64,000 nucleotides of DNA from Heterodera schachtii (Eukaryota; Nematoda; Chromadorea; Rhabditida; Heteroderidae), in contig SIJG01000105.1 of assembly GCA_023374025.1 (NCBI GenBank), forward strand, positions 62,001-126,000, in the 5' to 3' direction. This document shows positions 1-12,282 of the stretch, one piece after another (the stretch's first letter is position 1; each line of letters begins with the position of its first letter). The notes under the pieces are model-generated. The model was not told the DNA's origin. It saw nothing but the letters and a program-made list of their open reading frames with translations, and did no database searches. A program made the position numbers and the translations under genes.

Positions 1-263
1 TCGCCATAATTTTTGCTAATTCTAACCTCATAACTTAAAAACGCTAATGTAAATTATTCGAGTTTCAAAGTTGACTTCGTAATTTAGTAAAAACTTTTTT
101 CCAAATTTCAAACAGAATGCGTGTCTTTTTCTTTTCGTTCACTGAATTGTGCAGGCTGTGCTTTGAGTGCGATCGCTCCTTTCCTTCTGCTGCTGCTGTT
201 GTTGTTCTTTCTGTTGTTGTTGCTCTTCCGTTTCTGCTGTCTCTCCCTCTTTTATGAAATTGT
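1..263. other. Gap at window start, no gene seen
   Basis: AT-rich start followed by a CTG/TTG-rich stretch (about 185-230). Open frames here are low-complexity Cys/Leu/Ser and match nothing I recognise. It may be 3' untranslated sequence of the Ras-like gene on the minus strand. Confidence 0.4.
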
Positions 264-2005
264 TCACGCGTGTACTGCTCGCCGAGTCGGCTTCCGCCGC
301 TGTCCCCGCACTTTTGCGTTCTGTCGACCGATCAACTTTAAATAAAAATATTCAATGCATTGGTTAATTAAATGCTTCACCCCCCCCCCCCATTTACCAT
401 TCTCCCTCCCTTTGCTTGCGCCGACCCGGACTCTTTCGCGAGGGTATGTCAATGTTTTCAGCATGGCGCCCATTCCCTGCACATAATTCTTTTGTTTCTT
501 CACCACATTTTGTGGTTCGTCTTTGGTGGTGCCATTGTCGCCGTTGGCATTTTCATTGATAATGCCCATGCTGCTGGAGGTTGTTGCGGGTAATTCTTGC
601 GATGATGCAGATGTCAATGCTGTAATAATAATTATTATTATTAATTTTGCCATTTCCCTCCCGTGCAATGGCACACCCTTCTGCTCCTTCGTCTCCTCTT
701 TCCTATGCTTTTCCTCTTCTTCTCCTCCCACTTCGTTTGTCGTTTTTGCTCTTTCGCGCGATTTGCTCTTCATTTTTGGCATTATTTTCCGCCTTATGAT
801 CGACGTCTTTCTTCGCAGAATGTGCACCAGCGGAGAAGGGGACAAACGCCGCCGGGGGGCGTTAGGCCGTGCCGGCCGATTTCGACGATTATTCTGCCGT
901 ATTTCAGTGGCACGTCGGATGAGTTGGCCGACGAGGTCGAGCACAAAGTGATCGGCCAATTGGTCAGCGAAAGACAAAGAACGAAACTCGCAATTGGGGC
1001 CCAAAGAGTGGCACAACTGTTCACCCTAAATGCTAATTTAAGGGATTATCACTCCAAAATCGTTTTGCTTTTCCCTAATCCGTCCCCCCATTCATTCTCC
1101 GCCGACTTTTTCCTTTCCGATTGGACATCGTCCGCCTTCGCGTGCTTCTCGGATTCGCTCCATCGAATGCTGTCTCCCCGTTGGGGTTGTGCTCCTCCTT
1201 TTTGGCACTGTCTGTGGTGGCATTTCTCTGTCCGACGGCGACCCACCGCCCGAGTTGGTGCCGTATCCGTCGTCAGCAGTGTCCGTTTCGTGTCCGTCCT
1301 CGAAGCCCTCCTCCGCCAATTGGTCCTCGTTGCACAGCAGCAGAGTGGCGGGCTGATTCCCAATTTATGAATTAGCAAATGCCTTGGCTTTTCGTCTCCC
1401 TTCACCGATTTTCCATTGAATGTTTGAAAGTCCTCTGTGACGGACTCCAAGGCGAGAAATGAGTCGGGATTGAAAGCGGAGTAGCAGAGAATGATCGCGT
1501 CTGATCTGTATTCCAATTGGTCAGAGTCAGTCAACCAATTAGTTAATTAATTGCCCTCATTTCCCACTTTTGTTGGATGGCCATTTGGCGTTCGCCCGTT
1601 TTCTCCTTTTAAAATAATTCAATTTTTTCTCCAATTTTCTTTTCTCACTGTGCCTGGGTCGGTTATTTCCACCACAACCTAAAAAAGAATAATTCTCAAT
1701 TTGTTTTTTTTTTTTGTTCATTTATTTTTTACCGGCTCTTCGCTGTCTTTGAATTGAAACGTTAAATACCAAATGTCCGCGTATTGAATGTGCTGTTCAA
1801 ACTTTTGTGCTGCTGAACACATTTTTTTGAACTTAAGTGAATACCGTATTATTACTTATTACAGTAGTCCGTTATCGTATACCAATGGCTTTTTGTGTTG
1901 GGTGCCCAACAGAACCAATCGGTACTCCTTGGCAGCATCGGCGGAGGAGGAGGACAACAACGAGGAGGACGAGAGGGAATTGGGCAAAGGCAGCAAATCG
2001 TTCAT
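264..2005 (-). CDS. Ras-like small GTPase homologue with degenerate nucleotide-binding motifs
   Basis: The translated exons follow the small-GTPase fold in order. Exon 2005-1883 starts MNDLLPLPNS, has a poly-Ser stretch, then strand 1 KEYRLVLLG. Exon 1831-1733 covers the switch I region (KFEQHIQYADIWYLTF) and exon 1678-1649 gives VVVEITDPGT where Ras has the DTAG motif; these three exons join in phase 0. Further segments give SDAIILCYSAFNPDSF (about 1498-1450), PATLLLCNEDQ in the NKxD position (about 1361-1329) and CEFRSLSFADQLADHF leading into LIRR in the SAK/alpha-5 position (about 1000-925), followed by a basic tail ending at the TGA at 264. The P-loop lysine, switch threonine, DxxG, NKxD and SAK motifs are all altered, so GTP binding is doubtful. 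A 60-residue acidic/Ser-Gly insertion follows the NKxD position. The acceptor before SDAIILC and the donor after the insertion were not resolved, so a decaying gene is possible. RASL10/11-type relatives are the nearest I can suggest. Confidence 0.5.
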
Positions 2006-2622
2006 TGGGAATTTTGGAAAAGCAAAAATAAAAATCAATGGGAAGAGAAATTCGGGAAAAAAGAATAAAAGAAAATAAATCACAGGGAATTGGACTCAAA
2101 GAACGAACAATCGAATTGAAAATCGAATTGGAAAAAAAAGAGATCATTGAGAGAGTTCCTCAGCCGTTCCGCGTGAAGAAATTGTGAAAAAAGGTAAACA
2201 AAACTTTGGGGAAGACGAGAAAAGAAACGGCGGAAAATTTGGGATTAATACAAAAAAAGAGAGAGAGAGAGAGAGAGAGAAAAGAGGAGGGAATTTGCAA
2301 AAGAAAAACTTAAATTAATTAATTAATTAATTATTGGCAAAACATTAAAATAATTAAAAATTGAAGAAAGTTTTATAAGAAAAAATGAAATTTAAATTAA
2401 AAAAAAAATAGAAGAACGTGGAAATGATATCATTGAGGGAATGATTAATTGTGCAAATGATTAATTCGTTTAATTCGTGCGAATGTTTCGTTTCATTTGG
2501 CGTGGGAGGGAAATGAGTCAATTGAAATTAATTTAATTTCTCTTTAATATTTACTATTTATTATTGAAAAAAAAATTAATTTCTTTAATATTACTTATCA
2601 TTTACAAAAAAAAAGGACAGAC

Positions 2623-2800
2623 GAAAGAGAGAGAGAGAGAGAGAGACAGAGAAGAGAGAGAGAAAGAGAGAGAGAGAGAAAGATAGAGAGAGGGAAAGAA
2701 AGAGAGAGAGATAGAGAAGAGAGAGATAAAGAGGAGAGAAAGAGAGAGAGAGATAGAGAAGAGAGAGATAAAGAGGAGAGAAAGAGAGAGAGGGAGAGAA
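2623..2800. repeat. GA-rich microsatellite
   Basis: About 180 bp of imperfect GA with AGATAGAGAAGAGAGAGATA variants repeated roughly every 50 bp (2708, 2751). Open frames on the complementary strand (Ser/Leu/Phe repeats) are products of the repeat, not genes. Confidence 0.85.
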
Positions 2801-4010
2801 TAAGAATTTTGCGTAATGAAATGAAAAAAAGGGGGGGGGGGGAGAGACAAAGCAAAAGAAAAGCGCCTTTTTCCGCAAAAAAGCAAAAAATTTATGTTCC
2901 TTCGGATGGAAATGAAAAAGCAGCATTTATTATTCATCATTCATTTCATCATCTTCCTCATCATCGATACAATTCATATTGTTTCATTTTCATTAATCAT
3001 TTGTTTGTTTGTCGCAGCACCAAAAATAAAATTAAAATAAATAAAAAATGGAATTGAGGAAAAGCACCGAAAAAGAAAGTCACAAAATTAAAATGTTAAA
3101 TTCAAATAAAAAATTAAACACTGTGGCCAATGCTAATAAATATGCAAAAATGACGTATCAATTTGGGTGTGGCATAATTTGAGTTGGCAAAGAATGGCCG
3201 TGGGATACGCCGTGGGCGAAGGAAGTCCCGCCGAGTCAATTGCTATGGAAACTTGGCCAAATGGGCTGAACAAATTGTCAATTTGGTGGGCCATAAAGGC
3301 AATAAGCAGAAAAGAAATGCGGAAAAAGAAACGAGCAGAATAAAGAAGCATTGTTCGATCGGTCGGGAAGCTTTGCCAGCAGCGATTTGTCGGTCGGCGC
3401 ATTCTTTGGCCATCGGTCAAAGAAAAGCGACGCTTTTCGTCGGCCAATTTTTGAAGTGATCGGATTGGCATCGACTCGATCAGTTCCAACAAATATTGAC
3501 AATAAAACATCATCTGATCACCTCCAATTATGGCATTGCTTTATTTGTTTTTTGGTTTTCCATCATTTTTTTGCCTTGTGGTCACCCCATTTATTATGCG
3601 TTTTTCTCTTTTTATTTGGTCATTTTCTCCTTACAATTGTTCATTTTCATTCGCTTTTTGCTGGGGAATGAATTGAGACGAAATTTTATATTTGAGGAAG
3701 GGCAATTAGCGTCCAAATTGGCGAGCAAAAGAAAGCCTTTGAGCGGAGGAGGCGACGGATTATTAGTGATCCCAAATTGTCCCCCCCCCCCCCGCCCCTT
3801 TCGGAGGTGCCCAATAATGGGCTTCCTTCTGTCGGTCGGTGACGACCTTTCCCCTTCGCCCTCATCGCTCTATCCAATTTTACACGACGATGGCAAATGG
3901 ATGAAAGAATGAATGGAGAAGATGAAGGATGTTCAGTAGCAGCAGCAGCAGAAGGAGAAGGAACAAATGAATGATCAAATGGGAAGATGGGCGAAAAAAG
4001 GGGGAAAAGG

Positions 4011-4420
4011 CGGGGGAGAGGAGGGGAAACGGGGAGGGGGAAGAGAAAGGGGGCGGGGGAGGGGAGAAACCAGAGGGGAGAGGAAAAGCGGGGGGGGGGG
4101 AGAGGAGGGGAAACGGGGAGGGGGAAGAGAAAGGGGGGGGAGGAGGGGAGAAACCAGAGGGGAGAGGAAAAGAGGGGGGAGAGGAGGGGAAACGGGGAGG
4201 GGGAAGAGAAAGGGGAGAAACGAGGGGGGAGAGGAAAAGCGGGGGGGGGGAGAGGAGGGGAAACGGGCGGAGGGGAAGAGAAAGGGGGGGAGGAGGGGAG
4301 AAACCAGAGGGGAGAGGAAAAGAGGGGGGGGGGAGAGGAGGGGAAACGGGGAGGGGAAGAGAAAGGGGGCGGGGGAGGGGAGAAACGAGAGGGGAGAGGA
4401 AAAGCGGGGGAAACGGGAGT
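4011..4420. repeat. Purine-rich minisatellite, about five units of 71-84 bp
   Basis: The anchor AGAGGAGGGGAAAC recurs at 4017, 4101, 4180, 4251 and 4334, so units are 84, 79, 71 and 83 bp. Each unit is G/A only, with runs of 4-10 G. The strand asymmetry removes stop codons, which explains open frames of up to 290 codons on both strands here; none looks like a protein. Confidence 0.85.
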
Positions 4421-7024
4421 TACGGGAGAGGCGATGATGAGAAGTCGCGGAAGAGCGAAGAGTCGCACCCCCCCCCCCCCCCCCGCCCCCTTTGGCAGAA
4501 TGGCTTCAAAGGAAGCGCATCCCGGCCAATTGTTGTGTGATGAGTTGCGCAACCGCAAATTAATTTATTGGACCCTCCGGGGAATCGCCCATTGCTTTGG
4601 TGGCGGCACAAAACGATAAATGAAAGAGTGGACAATGAAAACGGTGGGCGAAATGCCACTGAAAGGTGAGTGAGTGAATGAGTGGCGGTGGAGGAAGGGG
4701 GGGGGGCAATGAGTGCCGTTCCTGAAGGTGAGTTGCGGCATGGATGGACGACTGACCAATGCATTGTTTTGGCTTTTGTCCGCCGAGTCAATGAATGAGT
4801 GCCCTTTGGGTGATTTCGCCGTGCCATCGTCCGACGCAATCGCAAATTTTTTTTCGAATTATGACAGTTCAATGTTTGAAGTGCCGCTCTTTCGTTTGGC
4901 TTTCCGTTTTCCTTTTTTGCCTTTCTGTCGGCCATTTCTCTCTTCGCCTTTCCTCGGGATGTTCTTCAGTTCATTTTTGTGTCCTTTTCTCCGCTTTTTC
5001 TTTAGATTCTCTTCCATTAATCGTTTTTCTCATGCGATGAGTGTTAATTACGACGAAGCAAAAAATAAAAAGGCAAAAAATGAATTGTTTTGGCTGGGAA
5101 AGGAACAAAAAAGGGACGGACGAGAGGCAATTCGCAGAAGGAGTGTCAAACGTATTCAAAGTCAAAGTGCCAAAATTACAGTACACACACACACACTCAC
5201 ATTCAACGACAGTAATTGACAAAAGCAAAAAACAGAGACAAAACAATTAAAAGGCAATTAATTAATTAATCAATTAGCAAGTTAATTATGCAAATAAATC
5301 AATTTCATCATTTTAATTACGAATAAAGAAATAAACCAAAGTTTTGTCCTCAAATTGGGTTAATTATAAGCTAATTATGGCTTTGACTTTATAATTCTCC
5401 CCTTTTCTTTTATAATTTCCTCTTTTTCCCCTGCAATTTTTTGTGTCCTTTCAAATTTCCGTTTCCAATCTTTCGCCGGCTGTAAATTTGTGGACGCTGA
5501 GCTGATTTGTGCCGAGGTGAGTGAGTGAGTTCCTCTGATTTGGTTTCATTTCATTGGCATTGGCACTTTTTGCCCTCCCCCCCCCCCCTCTATCCACCTG
5601 CTGTTGCTTCTGCTGGTGCTGCTCTTCCTGTCCATCCATGCTCATCCGCGACCATTTCACTTCCTCCATCCGCTCCGTTCCCACAACCTTGGGAAAGGGA
5701 AGGGGACGGGGGGTGAGGGATGAGGATGAGGATGAGGTGGGTATGCCTTGTCCAGTGTCCACCCCACTCCCTCCCCCTCCCCCCCCCCCCCACTCCATCC
5801 GACTGCCCATTCCCACTGTCCCCCTCCCCTCCCCTCGGGCGATAATTTTGATGATGCTAATGAACAGAGCACCATTTTGGACTCATTCAGACGAGGACAA
5901 TGAGGGTGAGAAGAGAGAAAAGATTAAAAAAATCAAAAGAAACAAGAGGGAGAAGAGAAAGGGAAGAGGAGGAAGAAAAGGAAATATGGAAATATAAGAG
6001 GAAAAGTGGAAAAAATGAGAGAGAAAGAGTGAGAGACAAGGGAAAATGAGGAGGAAGAGAAAAAAGGAAAAGGGGAGAAATGGGTAAAAGGAAAAAGAAA
6101 ATACGAGAAAATGGGTTGAGTTTGTTGATCACTTTTTAATTGGTTTGGATGTTAAATGATCGGCTCACTGTTTCATTAAATTATGCGCAGAATTCACTTT
6201 TTCCGAGAGAATTTCCCGCGGCGAAATTCGGTGCCGAAAGGGCCACAAATTTGGGGTCCCTCTTTTCCTTTCCTTTTCCTGCGCTGATGCAATTTGCCAT
6301 GAGATGCTTCCGACCGTAACAAGCCTTCCCCCCCCCCAATTTGCCCCTTTCTCCGAATAAATCTTCTTCATTTGTCCGCTTCAACCAAATCCTTCGCATT
6401 TTTTACGCTTCGGTGCCATTGCGAATTTGAAAAGGCAAATTTTGAATATTTGCCGTCTAAAAGTTGAATTCATTTTGCTTTGCTCCGTCCATTCTTCTCG
6501 CTTTTGCCGTTTTGTGCTACGGTACCTTTTGGGTTGGGTTCGCCGCTTTTGTTGCTTTTTGCCGCTTCTTCTCCCCCTCCCCCCATTCTTTTGTCTTTTT
6601 TTCTTTTTGCCATTCCATCGAAGGGAATTTCATATTACCTTAATAAATTTGCCAACTAATAATAACCTTCTAGCAATTTATTTGTTTCAATCGTACGGAA
6701 GGCAAAGACAAACATTTTAATTGATAAATTAATGGCATTTAATTAATCGCTTTTACAGTAATTGGCCCATTCGCCCCGTCTCACTAATGGCTTCTCGAAG
6801 TCCTTCGCCCCTTTCTCCGGGCATTCTTTTGGCCCATCAATGAGCAATTATTACCCCTCCCCACCCTCACCGACCGATTTTCCCTCATTCGTTCAAATGC
6901 TCCGCCCCGTCACTTAACGCTTATTCGCTCCGCCCATTCCCCCCCCCCCCCCTCCCCCGGGGGGACGACGCGGCGCCGTCACTAATCGCCCCATTACACG
7001 CCAACTGTGAACAGTAGGCAAACG

Positions 7025-7042
7025 CAGCAGCAGCAGCAGCAG
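7025..7042 (+). repeat. CAG trinucleotide run
   Basis: Six consecutive CAG units about 350 bp upstream of the BarH start codon, outside any recognised exon. Confidence 0.8.
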
Positions 7043-7386
7043 AACCCGGGCAAAGCTCATTCACTCATTCATCACCAGTCAATGACAAACGAAAAATAAT
7101 TAAAAGCCAAATTAACAAATTTAAAATTACTCTCCTCAATTAAAAATCGTCACCCCTCAGGCTGTGTTATTTTTGGATTACCACGGATTATCCCTTTGGC
7201 TCTTCTTCCCCTTTTCCCTTCGTTCTGTTCATCCGCCGGTCATTCATTGTCCATCTCTTTTTTCTGGTCCGATTAATCTCCAATTAACCCCCAAAGTGCC
7301 AATTCAGTTGTCTCTTTTCGTCCAATTTGTCTAATTTTGTGCCCAATTCCGTGCCAATCTTTCGCTTCATTCGCCACTCTCTCAAA

Positions 7387-8678
7387 ATGATGTTCGACCC
7401 GCGAAATGCGGCAATGGCCGCCGCTGCTCTGATGGTTGGCACTCCGATGGCACAAACGGTGGCGTCGACAGCGGTGGCAAATGCGGCGGCGATGCCGCCA
7501 ATGTTTGTGGACGCACTGCTAAAGAACGAAACGGAGAATGGCCAAAATGGGTCCCCGACAAATGGCAAAATGCTGGTCGGACTTCACCAGCAAAAACGGT
7601 ACAACCATCTGACGGAGTGAGTCGAGCAGTGCCATTCACCGCCCACCCCTCCCCAATTAGTGACGCCTTTCCGCACCCTCCGGCGCGCCATCCGCGTCCT
7701 TTTCCGTGCTCCGAAGCACCGCCCTCCGTCTCGTCAGTGTTCCGCATCGACACTCTTCTAGACTCCTCGACTTCTTCGGCGTCGCCGCCGGAAAGTGCCG
7801 TTCCGCAATTGTCCGTCCCACCACCTCTCAACGACGTTCTTCCCCAACATGCACCACCACCAACTGCGCTTATATTCCAACAGACAGTGCAGCAACTGCT
7901 TGCCCAAATGGGCGCTTTCGCCGCCTGCGGGGCAACGACACCGCCGACGGCATTCATTGGCCATCTGTCGACGGAAGAGAACGGCACGGGCGGAAATGGC
8001 AAAGGGACGGCGGATGGGAACAACGGTTGGTTCAATGTTTTGCGACATTATCTCCCGTTTAATTATGTCATCTCCGCGTAATCCGTCACCTCCCCCCTCC
8101 CCTTCTGCGCCAATTTCACTTCCATTTTCGCCATTCTTTCAATGCTTTCTTTCACCATTTATGTATTTTGTTGGTTCCGCTAAATATGCCTTTTTGTCCG
8201 TCGAGCACTAATTACCTTATGATGACTCTAATCGTCCACTTAAGAGCAATTTGTCGGTGTGTTGTTGGGGGGGGGGGAGAGTCAATCCGTCCGTCCGATC
8301 ACCGCCCCCCCCCCCCTCCCCCTCCCCGTCAACCCATCCCATCAATCACTCGCCGCCCTCCGCGTGGGCGCCCAATTGGCGCATCGCACCTTTTTGCGAT
8401 TCGGTTGATGGCAATTTGTGCGATTTTTTTTTTGTTAGTGACAGCCGACAGACAAAGGAACGGCTGGTAATAAAGAGTGTGTCATTTAATGTTATTGTGA
8501 AGTTTGTTTTAATATTTCCGACTCGGCTGACCGAAAATTAATTGAATCATTGACTCTCTTCTCTCCCCTTGCCCTCCCTCCCCCTCCTTTCTCTGTCTTT
8601 CTCTCTCTCTGTCTCTCTCTTTCTCTGTCTCTCTCTTTCTCTGTCTTTCTCTCTCTTATAAGGTACAGTAACTGTGTG

Positions 8679-8716
<38 letters not shown>

Positions 8717-11700
8717 CAGTAAGTGTGTATATACAGTAATGGTCCTGATTACGGTGTCTTTATTATTAATATGTCTTTCTTCTTCTGCTGATTTAATACA
8801 CCTTTTTGTCCATTTCGACTTCAATATCCATTCACTCTATTCATCTTTTGGGCATAAATTAGCGCAAGAAATGACAGAATACTGTAAGATAATTGAAATT
8901 GTCGCAAATGACGCCGATTGACCCATTTTAAGGGGGGGGGGGGGGAGGAAATGGAAAATAGCTTGAGGCGATGAACGGAGGGCTTAAATGCGTCGTCCCC
9001 CGTCCTCTCCCTCAATTTCTTTGCCAATTTCGCACTTTCCGGAGCGCCCCCTACGAGCCGATTAATCCAATTCCCATGCACAGGGGCACATAATTGAGTG
9101 GAGAATGGATTAAAGGAGAGATTTGAGGGGGGGGGGGGGGGCATAATGGGTACAATTGGGAAGGAAGGGGGGCGGGGGACGGATACGACGAGCAATTGTT
9201 CGGATTTGTCCCTTGCGGGGATTATCCGGGACTCCAAGCGAAAAGCACAGAACCAATTCACAGAGTTGACTTTCACCGAAGAGGGTGCTTATTACCTTAT
9301 TATTCTTATGATTGAGGGGGGAGGGATATGATGAACAGAAGAGAGAATTAAGTTTGAAAGTGCTTTAAAACAAGTTTAACATTTAAATTTCCTCTCGTCT
9401 CTCTCTCTCTCTCCTTTCTTTCCTCTCTCGTTGCACTCTCCTTCTCTCCCTTTAACTCTATCTCCCTCTCTCTCTCCCCCTTTCCCTCTGTATCTCTCTC
9501 TCCCTTTCTTTCCGTGTCTCTCTCTTTCTCTGTATAACTCTCTATTCTGTCCCCCTTTCTCTCTCTCCCTCACTCCTATCTCTCTCTCTTTTCTCTCTCT
9601 TTAACTCTGTCTCTCTCTGTCTTCGTTTCTTCTCTTTATCCTTTCTCTCTCTCCTCTCTCTCTCTTTACTCCTTCTCTCTCCTCTCTCTCTCTCTCTATC
9701 TCTCTTTCTCTCCTTTCTTTCTCTTTCTTTTCTTCCGTCTGTTATGGTGATCTCTTCTTTCTTTCATTCGTTCATTTGCCAATTTGCCCTTTTCTGCTGA
9801 TCATTTGTTCATTTTGGTGCCATTTATTTCCGCCATTTTCGTTCCATTTCTTTTTGCATGTGAACAAAACAAACATTGTGAATGGATGGAATCACTCGAA
9901 TCAGTCAGTCCAATGCCCGGGGGGGGGGGGGGGGGGGAAAGGGCGGGGGGTGCCCCGTCAGCAGCAGAATATGTCTATTAGTTGGGGCGATTTTGTTGTT
10001 GGAACTCATCGGGCCGTGAGCCCATTATCTCGTTTCCTCCCATCCCCGGGGGATAAAATGAATGCAAAACAATGTGAGAATGAGAACTCGAGGGGACAGG
10101 TGGACGGGCGGGGGGAATCATCGAGAATCCCCCCCCCCCAATGTCTCCCCCCCCCCCCCCTCCGTTCTTCCCTCATTTTCTGATGATTCTGCTAATGACT
10201 GACTTTTGCCGTTAATGTGTGCGCAATTAAGTCATAAAATGAGGGAATAATGAGAAGCATTTTTTGAGGAAAGTCATCAGAAAAGAAATTTTGGGCTTTT
10301 GAGCAAAAGGAACAAAATTTTGACAACAAAAAATGCAAAGGATTTGTCGGAAAAGGAAATAAAAGGGCTGAGTTTCGCGTATTTAAACGCTGGTTCCAAT
10401 TCCAATTGCCCATTTCGACCAACTTTCTGTCATTTAATTGCTGCCTTCCTTTAAATTCTCTGTCCGTCCCTTGTCCATCTGTCTTCCGATCACTTCGTCC
10501 CCATTTTCCTCCGATCACTCAGTCTTATGTTCAATTTTAGTTGATCACTCTGTGTCCTCACGCCATCTCTTCCGTCCTTCGATTTTCCTCGCCCACCAAA
10601 ATCACTTTGCCGACATCGCCGCCGGCGATGATTCGTTCGCTTCTCGGCTCGCCCCTCGAAACAACTCCGCTTCGCCGACCACCAGCGGGCGATTTTCGCC
10701 CCGTTCGTCCGCACCGCCAACTCCGTCTGAGACGGGCGCCAGTGGCGCCGGAGGGGGCGGCAGCGGAGGGAAAAAGGCGCGCAAGGCGAGGACAATTTTC
10801 ACGGACAAACAGCTGCAGGTGGCAAAAGCGAAATGGAAAAAATTCAAACAATTTTAATTGTTTTTAATTATTTTAGGAATTGGAAACGATGTTCGGGTCT
10901 CAAAAGTACAGAAAACCAAGAAAATGCAATAAGCAAAATGCCAAATAATTGAAGGTATTTGTCGGTGCAGGACAGAGTGAGTTTGGCACAACGAATGGGA
11001 CTCACCGACACTCAAGTGAAAACGTGGTACCAAAACAGAAGGTGGGCAAAATGCTTAAAACACTCGAATTTAATCATTTCGGTGCGGCATTGTCCCCCCT
11101 CCCCCCCCCCGCCATTTTGGGCTTTTTAATTAGGGCCCTTGGCACCCCTTTGGCGTACTGTAACCGTGCCATTCATTTGAATGCGATGTCTTTTCGTGTC
11201 GTTCACTCACTCAATTATGAGCCAAAACAACAATGCGACTAAGCCGGGACACAAAATGAGCTTTCAGCATAAAGCGGGATGCTTCGGAAGTGTGGGGAGG
11301 AGGAAGTAAAGCGGCGCCAATGGGAAAAGAGGGAAATGGGGGGGGGGGGGGAGGAGTGTCATCCATCCGTCCGTCCTCTCATCTCATCCATTGGCAAATT
11401 ACACCAATAAATTGGATGGGGGTCAGTGCACTTATAAATTGATAGGTCGCATGTCAAATGCGGATTACACTTTCCCCCCGCGGGGGGGGGGACAGTCGGT
11501 CAGTCATTCTGCGCCCATCTGCGGAAATCGCGCCGTCTTTGAAGTGGATTTGACGAATTAAGATTAAGCAAATAATACGTTGGCTTGGCTGCCAATTTGT
11601 GCCATTTTTGAAATGCCATTTGCCCCCCCCCCCCCCCAAATGCGCCCTTTTGATTTCGTCCTTTGACTTTTGTTTGGTTCTCTTTCCAATGTTTTGTTTT

Positions 11701-12282
11701 GTTTTTCCCATTTTCAATGCTTTTAAGGACAAAATGGAAGCGACAGAATCAGACGGGAGCTGATTTGTTGCAGGAGCACAACACTTTGATCGAAATGCAG
11801 AAGTTTCTCTACAAAAACCCCTGCATGTTGCCTTACATCGCGATGAATGCGTCGCTCTCTCAGCGTTTGTTCCCCGCCGTTCTCCCGCCGATGCCAGCGG
11901 CGATGTTCGGCGCAATGGCCGGCGGCGCGGAAGGGCAAAGCGCAGGTGAGTGATCAGAGTGATCGCTGATCAGACAAAATGAAGGGAAAATTCAGTTGAG
12001 GGAAGCCGAATTGGCACCGACAAAGAGGCGGAAAAACTGAAAAAACAGCAGCAGGAAGAGGAAGCAAGGGACAGATTGACGAACGGACAAACGGCCGACG
12101 GAATGCCAAAAAAGGAAACGATTAGGGAGGAAAGGGGCGGAACGGCACGAGGGGCGCCGGAAGGGACGGACAACGGCAGAAAAAGACGGGCGGAGGACGC
12201 AGCCCAAGCGGAGGGACAACAGAAAATGGAAACGAAACGAAACAAAACGAACGGAAGAGAAAGCGGAGGGAATGCCATTTGA
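7387..12282 (+). CDS. ceh-30/ceh-31: BarH-class homeobox transcription factor
   Basis: Seven exons close in frame: 7387-7616, 7661-8025, 10541-10818, 10877-10905, 10955-11041, 11728-11945 and 11996-12282, giving 497 aa. Exon 2 carries the Engrailed-homology (FIL) repressor motif VFRIDTLL near 7737-7760, typical of BarH proteins. The homeodomain spans exons 3-6: [15 protein letters not shown], then the recognition helix [19 protein letters not shown], with the BarH-diagnostic Thr47 and Tyr49. The fit to the C. elegans CEH-30/CEH-31 pair is close, including the conserved flank after the homeodomain, so a neuronal fate or survival role as a repressor is expected by family. The N-terminus is Ala/Met-rich and the last exon encodes a highly charged Glu/Lys/Arg tail. 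Intron 1 is only 44 bp; intron 2 is 2.5 kb and repeat-rich. The first ATG pair at 7387 was chosen as start. Which of the two paralogues it corresponds to is not decided. Confidence 0.85.
8581..8657 (+). repeat. CT microsatellite in BarH intron 2
   Basis: TCTCTCTGTCTTT variants in tandem, directly upstream of a TG/TA tract. Confidence 0.8.
8673..8717 (+). repeat. Compound (TG)n(TA)n microsatellite
   Basis: About 20 bp of TG followed by about 23 bp of TA alternation, bounded on both sides by TACAGTA. The TA part is self-complementary. Confidence 0.85.
9391..9735 (+). repeat. Long polypyrimidine (CT) tract in BarH intron 2
   Basis: About 345 bp almost entirely C and T, with irregular CTCTCTTT units. 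Its complement gives Arg/Glu/Gly-rich open frames that are repeat artefacts. Confidence 0.85.

Larger units (their letters stand above)
2006..7386. other. Gene-poor, repeat-rich interval
   Basis: No conserved coding exon was found on either strand. The interval holds GA microsatellites (2258-2281 and 2623-2800), a purine-rich minisatellite (4011-4420), an AC run near 5180, several AATTAATTAATT palindromes, a CAG run (7025-7042) and many G or C homopolymers of 8 or more. The last part (7100-7386) is probably the promoter and 5' leader of the BarH gene; the first part is probably the promoter of the minus-strand Ras-like gene. Confidence 0.5.

Noticed and set aside
2591..2940. Ser/Leu/Phe-rich frames resembling membrane proteins on the minus strand
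   Set aside because: They are complements of the GA microsatellite.
3686..4558. 290-codon Pro/Ser/Phe-rich open frame on the minus strand, with 150-210-codon frames on the plus strand
   Set aside because: All fall in the purine-only minisatellite and adjoining C runs; stop codons are simply absent from such sequence. No domain, no splice logic.
6160..6185. CTGTTTCA motif like the C. elegans piRNA upstream (Ruby) motif
   Set aside because: Isolated occurrence, no cluster with AT-rich spacing, and many nematodes outside the rhabditid clade lack this piRNA pathway.
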